A DNA stretch of 64,000 nucleotides, from NCBI RefSeq assembly GCF_007991755.1, contig NZ_BJYY01000002.1:207075-271074 (forward strand), read 5' to 3'. Position numbers and translations under genes: made by a program. Of this stretch, positions 60,462-64,000 are shown one piece after another; position 1 is the stretch's first letter, and every line of letters begins with the position of its first letter. The notes under the pieces were generated by a model that searched no databases, had not been told where the DNA came from, and saw only the letters and a program-made list of their open reading frames with translations. The stretch comes from Cellulomonas aerilata. GTDB taxonomy: Bacteria > Actinomycetota > Actinomycetes > Actinomycetales > Cellulomonadaceae.

Positions 60462-60575
60462 CCCGGCAGTCGCCCCGCAGATCTCGGTCATCCGGCCGAT
60501 CCGTCCACCCCGCCCTCATCGGCACCGTGAGGGTCGTGCGAGCAGGTCGCTCGCCGACAGGTGGAGGTGGGGACC

Positions 60576-60803
60576 GTGGACATGCTGCTCTGGGGACCAG
60601 GGCTCGACGCCGAGCTGGAGTTCCGCCGCGAGCGGGTGGCGTCGATGTGGGGTCGCCCGGCGTGGGCCGACCGCGTCGCCGGGACGCTGCCGGCCCACCG
60701 CCGGGCGCCGCGCCACGTGCGGGCGCCGCACGGGGCGGCGCGGCACGGCGTGGTGCGAGCCGCGGCCGGTGAGGTGACGCCGGGGCCGGTCGCGGTCCGG
60801 TGA
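60576..60803 (+). CDS. Small hypothetical protein
   Basis: 75 residues from GTG 60576 behind GGAGGTGGGG (an ATG at 60582 is possible). MLLWGPGLDAELEFRRERVASMWGRPAWADRVAG then a basic, His/Arg-rich tail. Third codon bases are almost all G/C, so it looks real. No family. Located between the old-yellow-enzyme gene and the LuxR-type giant. Confidence 0.55.
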   Translation: MDMLLWGPGLDAELEFRRERVASMWGRPAWADRVAGTLPAHRRAPRHVRAPHGAARHGVVRAAAGEVTPGPVAVR

Positions 60804-60921
60804 TGCCGGCCCTCGTCCGTCGGGTCGTCCGTCGGGTCGGGCTCCCGTCCGGCCTGCCGTGAGCAGCGCGACGGACGGCGACGTTGCGGGCGTGTGGGTG
60901 GGCGCTGCCAGGATCGGGGGC

Positions 60922-63906
60922 ATGGGCCGCAGCGCGAGCACCACCCCCTTCGTCGCCCGCGACGACGAGGTCCGGGTCATGCTCGCCGCCCTCGACCGGG
61001 CGGCCGCGGGCGACCCGGGCCTGGTGCTGGTCGGCGGCGACGCGGGGGTCGGCAAGAGCCGGCTCATCGACCGCGTGGCCGAGCTCGGCGAGGAGTCCGG
61101 CGCGACCGTGGTGACCACCCACTGCGTCGACCTCGGGGAGGTCGGCCTGCCCTACCTCCCGTTCGCGGAGGCGCTGGCCCGCCTGCGCCGGCCCGGCGGC
61201 CCGGTCGACCGGGTGGTGGAGGAGCGCCCGGCGCTCGGCCGGCTCCTGCCGTCCGGGGCGGCCGCCGGCCCGACCACCGAGGACCACGCCAACCGGCTCC
61301 AGCTGTTCGACGGGCTCGCCGAGGTGCTGGGGGCGTGCGGGCAGCCGGGTGCCCCGCTCGTGCTGGTCGTCGAGGACCTGCACTGGGCCGACTCCTCCAG
61401 CCGCGACGTGCTCCGCTTCCTCGTCGCCCGCATGCGCGCCGAGCACCTCCTGCTGGTGGGCAGCTACCGCACGGACGACCTGCACCGGCGTCACCCTCTG
61501 CGCGCCGTCCTCGCCGAGCTGGCCCGTCACCCCCGGGTGGAGCGCCTGGAGCTCGCGCCGTTCGACCGCGACGAGCTGCGCGCGTTCCGCACCGCCCTGA
61601 CCGGCACCCCGCCGGCCGAGCACGAGCTGCGCCGGCTCGCCGAGCGGTCCGAGGGCAACGCCTACTACGCGCAGGAGCTCATCGAGGCCGGCGCCGGCAC
61701 GGGGGACCTGCCCGGATCGCTCGCCGACGTGCTCCGGGCGCGAGTGGAGGACCTGGACCCCACCGTGCAGGCTCTCGCCCGGGCCGCGAGCGTGGCCGGT
61801 CGGCGGGTCTCGGAGCCGCTGCTGCGCGCGGTCACGGCGCGCGCGGCTCCCACCGACCCGCAGTGGTTCGACGTCGCCCTGCGGGAGGCGGTCGCGCGGA
61901 ACGTCCTGGGGGGCGAGGAGGGGCAGATCGCGTTCCGGCACGCCCTGCTGGCCGAGGCCGTCTACGGCGACCTCCTGCCCGGGGAGCAGGTGGCGCTGCA
62001 CGGCGCGTACTGCGACGTGCTCTCCGCGCGCCCGGAGCTCGGCTCCCCGGCCCAGCTCGCCCACCACGCCCTGCACTGCAACGACCCGACCACGGCACTG
62101 CGCGCGTCCCGCGACGCGGCGCGGCAGGCGCGCGGCGTGCTGGCGCCCGCGGAGGAGCTGCGCCACCTGGAGACGGTCCTGCGGCTGTGGGACGCCGTGC
62201 CCGGCGCCGAGGACGTCGCGGGGGAGGACCGGATCGCGGTGACCGTCGCGGCGGCGTCGGCCGCCGGGCGCGCAGGCCTGAGCGAGCGCGGGACGGCGCT
62301 GTGCCGCCAGGCCGTCCAGGCCGCGGACGGGGACCCCGGGCGTCAGGCGCCGATCCGGGCGCAGCTCGCGCGCTTCCTCCTCGCCGTGGACCACGACGAG
62401 GAGGCCTTCGACGAGGCCACCCGGGCGCTCGCCGACGTGCCCGAGACGCCCGGTGATGCGTCCCGCGCGTGGGCCCTGGCGGTGCACGCGTTCTGCGCGC
62501 TGGCGGTCGACCGCGACGAGGAGTCCCGGCGCAGCGCGCTGGCCGCGGTGCAGGAGGCCCGGCGGGTCGACGCGCCCGGGGCCGAGGCCGACGCCCTGGC
62601 CACGCTGGCCGTGCTCGTGGTCGACGACCCGGAGCAGGCGGCCGCGCTCCTCGCGCAGGCGCAGGAGCGCGCCCGGGCCGCCGGCGACCTGGAGACCGAG
62701 CTGCGCTGCCACTTCAACCTCACGGCCAACCAGTACTACGCCGGGCTGCTCGACGAGGCGGCGGACCTCGTCCGCACCGGCCTGGACCGAGCCCGGTCCA
62801 GCGGCCTGCTCTGGAACGTGCACGGCGTCCAGCTGCTGCTGTTCGACGAGCTCGTCCGCTACGCCCGCGGCAACCTGTCGCCCGCGCCCGCCTCGGGGGA
62901 CGCGCCGCCCCCTGCGGCGGCCGCGGCGCTCGCCGCGGTGCAGCTCTACGCCGCCGTCGCCCGCGGCGACGCCGACGCGGCCGCTCGTGGTCTCGCGCTG
63001 CGTCCGGAGTGGGAGCGCGACGGGCAGGTCGCGCTCATCTCCGGCGGCTGCACGATCGACGCCCTCACGTGGGCGGGACGCCTGGACGAGGCGGTGGGGC
63101 TCGCCACGACGCTCATCGAGCACATGGGCCGGGTGTGGGACGACGTGTTCCTCGGGGGGATCTGGATCGCCGCACTGGGGCTGGCGGCGCTGGCCGACGG
63201 CGCCGCGGCCGACCGGCTCGCCGGGACCGACCCCGGACCGCGGCTCCGGCTCGGCGCCGACCTGCTGGCCCGCGCGGTGACGACAGCCGAACGGGGTCGC
63301 CCGCGCGGCGGGCGGCTGGGCCCCGAGGGACGTGCGTGGCTGGCCCGCGCGCATGCCGAGCACGCACGGCTCGCCGGGGCCGCCGACCCGACGAGCTGGG
63401 AGGTCGCCACCGGGGAGTTCGCCTACGGCTACCGCTACGAGGAGGCCCGCAGCCGGCGGCGCTGGGCCGAGGCCCTGCTCGAGGCGGGCGACCGGACCGC
63501 GGCCGGGGCGCAGCTGCGGCAGGCGTGGTCGCAGGCCCGGGCGATGGGCGCCACACCGCTCGTCGACGCGCTCGAGACGCTCGCCCGGCGCGGCCGGCTC
63601 GACCTGCCCGGCGTGCGTGCAGCGTCGACCGAGCTGCTGACCAGCCGCGAGACCGAGGTGCTCGAGCTGGTCGCCGCCGGGCTGAGCAACCGGCAGATCG
63701 GGGACCGGCTGTTCATCAGCGCCAAGACGGTGAGCGTGCACGTCTCGAACCTGCTCGCCAAGCTCGGGGCGTCCGGACGGGCGGAGGCCGTGACCCTCGC
63801 GCACCGGCGGGGTCTGCTGGGGACGAGCGGGGGGAGCACGAGCGGGAGCGGCGCGGGCGCCGGCAGCGGCGACGCCCCACCCGGCCGGCAGCCCGCGCGA
63901 CGGTGA
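60922..63906 (+). CDS. Large ATP-binding LuxR-family regulator (LAL/MalT-like)
   Basis: 994 residues. N-terminal STAND/AAA ATPase: Walker A VLVGGDAGVGKSRLIDRV (about 35-52), Walker B VLVVEDLHWADSSSRDV (about 155), then a long helical TPR-like sensor region, and a C-terminal LTSRETEVLELVAAGLSNRQIGDRLFISAKTVSVHVSNLLAKL LuxR helix-turn-helix. LAL regulators activate specialised metabolism or sugar use. CAGGAT is seven bases before the ATG. Alone in its unit; a strong palindrome follows. Confidence 0.9.
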   Translation: MGRSASTTPFVARDDEVRVMLAALDRAAAGDPGLVLVGGDAGVGKSRLIDRVAELGEESGATVVTTHCVDLGEVGLPYLPFAEALARLRRPGGPVDRVVEERPALGRLLPSGAAAGPTTEDHANRLQLFDGLAEVLGACGQPGAPLVLVVEDLHWADSSSRDVLRFLVARMRAEHLLLVGSYRTDDLHRRHPLRAVLAELARHPRVERLELAPFDRDELRAFRTALTGTPPAEHELRRLAERSEGNAYYAQELIEAGAGTGDLPGSLADVLRARVEDLDPTVQALARAASVAGRRVSEPLLRAVTARAAPTDPQWFDVALREAVARNVLGGEEGQIAFRHALLAEAVYGDLLPGEQVALHGAYCDVLSARPELGSPAQLAHHALHCNDPTTALRASRDAARQARGVLAPAEELRHLETVLRLWDAVPGAEDVAGEDRIAVTVAAASAAGRAGLSERGTALCRQAVQAADGDPGRQAPIRAQLARFLLAVDHDEEAFDEATRALADVPETPGDASRAWALAVHAFCALAVDRDEESRRSALAAVQEARRVDAPGAEADALATLAVLVVDDPEQAAALLAQAQERARAAGDLETELRCHFNLTANQYYAGLLDEAADLVRTGLDRARSSGLLWNVHGVQLLLFDELVRYARGNLSPAPASGDAPPPAAAAALAAVQLYAAVARGDADAAARGLALRPEWERDGQVALISGGCTIDALTWAGRLDEAVGLATTLIEHMGRVWDDVFLGGIWIAALGLAALADGAAADRLAGTDPGPRLRLGADLLARAVTTAERGRPRGGRLGPEGRAWLARAHAEHARLAGAADPTSWEVATGEFAYGYRYEEARSRRRWAEALLEAGDRTAAGAQLRQAWSQARAMGATPLVDALETLARRGRLDLPGVRAASTELLTSRETEVLELVAAGLSNRQIGDRLFISAKTVSVHVSNLLAKLGASGRAEAVTLAHRRGLLGTSGGSTSGSGAGAGSGDAPPGRQPARR

Positions 63907-63950
63907 CCGTCGCGCGAGCTGCCGGCTCGGAGTCGCCGGGAGCTGCCGGC

Positions 63951-63972
63951 CCGCGAGCCCGCGGGCTCGCGG
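63951..63972. terminator. Palindrome after the LuxR-type gene
   Basis: A perfect 22-bp palindrome; each arm is CCGCGAGCCCG. It lies 44 bases after the stop and just past the stop of the minus-strand fragment at 63974. Confidence 0.6.
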
Positions 63973-63973
63973 C

Positions 63974-64000
63974 TCAGGCGCCGGCGTGCGGCCGGTCGCC
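63974..64000 (-). CDS. Possible C-terminal end of an unseen minus-strand gene
   Basis: Reading the minus strand from the window edge gives GDRPHAGA and a TGA. Its only support is the open frame and its position next to a hairpin; too short to identify. Confidence 0.3.
   Translation of the reverse strand, partial: GDRPHAGA

Noticed and set aside
59878..63804. 1308-codon open frame on the minus strand
   Set aside because: It is antisense to the LuxR-type ATPase gene; composition (Gly/Arg/His/Gln-rich, no motif) is typical of a GC-rich shadow frame.
1..64000. CRISPR arrays, toxin-antitoxin pairs, prophage or integrase genes
   Set aside because: I looked for direct-repeat arrays with spacers and for typical gene signatures and found none; the tandem repeats listed are short and without unique spacers.

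Overview
The window is very GC-rich DNA (about three quarters G+C by eye, almost every third codon base G or C) with dense genes, many GTG starts and frequent 1-4 base start/stop overlaps. Gene content (methylcitrate cycle, GH43 glycosidase, uronate dehydrogenase, LysG/LysE, DUF222-HNH protein of the 13E12 type, SARP-like and LuxR-type ATPase regulators, PadR, drug-efflux ABC pair) points to a high-GC actinobacterium; a Cellulomonas-like soil organism is my best guess, but no rRNA or other phylogenetic marker is present. I see no prophage, insertion sequence, CRISPR array, tRNA or rRNA.

Layout. 1-3.0 kb: tail of a SpoIIE-type phosphatase, a secreted cysteine-rich protein, DUF899 and DUF2071 proteins. 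3.2-9.0 kb: a co-directional run of an SDR, an acyl-CoA dehydrogenase and prpD-prpB-prpC (propionate breakdown through methylcitrate). 9.1-13.5 kb: an Nramp-related carrier with altered metal-site motifs, DUF1810, divergent lysG/lysE, and a methionine- and cysteine-rich copper-storage-like protein facing a small unknown gene with a long leader. 13.9-19.8 kb (minus strand): PQQ-propeller membrane protein, anti-sigma-type ATPase with a partner, FAD monooxygenase, LigB-type DNA ligase. 20-28.5 kb: uronate dehydrogenase, PAS-GGDEF protein, ABC-2 exporter, AlkZ-like winged-helix protein, aminotransferase, UDP-glucose pyrophosphorylase. 28.6-33.9 kb: glucose dehydrogenase, RTX-type secreted protein, GH43, and a MarR-controlled reductase/ring-cleavage-dioxygenase pair with two clear operators. 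34.1-35.7 kb: larE-larB; larC lies 17 kb away at 52.6-53.9 kb. 35.9-47 kb: small membrane proteins, sugar-type Gfo/Idh/MocA oxidoreductases with ThuA, PadR, two aldo/keto reductases, XRE-DUF2975 pair, DUF222-HNH, two more Gfo/Idh/MocA genes. 47.2-64 kb: SARP-like giant regulator, CPBP protease, larC, heparinase-like protein, MEDS-domain protein, CPA1 antiporter, old-yellow-enzyme homologue, LuxR-type giant regulator.

How parts fit. Carbohydrate and central-carbon genes dominate: GH43, uronate dehydrogenase, glucose dehydrogenase, UDP-glucose synthesis and three Gfo/Idh/MocA enzymes suit a plant-polymer degrader. The MarR module looks like an electrophile/quinone response. The lar genes make the nickel-pincer cofactor, but no larA is in the window.

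A recurring feature is the apparent absence of a Shine-Dalgarno site at many starts that instead have a -10-like hexamer (TANNNT or one mismatch) exactly 6-7 bases before the ATG/GTG, which indicates leaderless transcripts; I used this to choose several starts. Strong hairpins mark most convergent gene ends. The longest coding-free stretches (13.5-13.9, 21.8-22.1, 44.3-44.8 and 58.8-59.3 kb) carry, respectively, a strong promoter with a long leader, a pentanucleotide repeat, three DnaA-box-like sites, and a chain of hairpins ending in an 18-bp stem.
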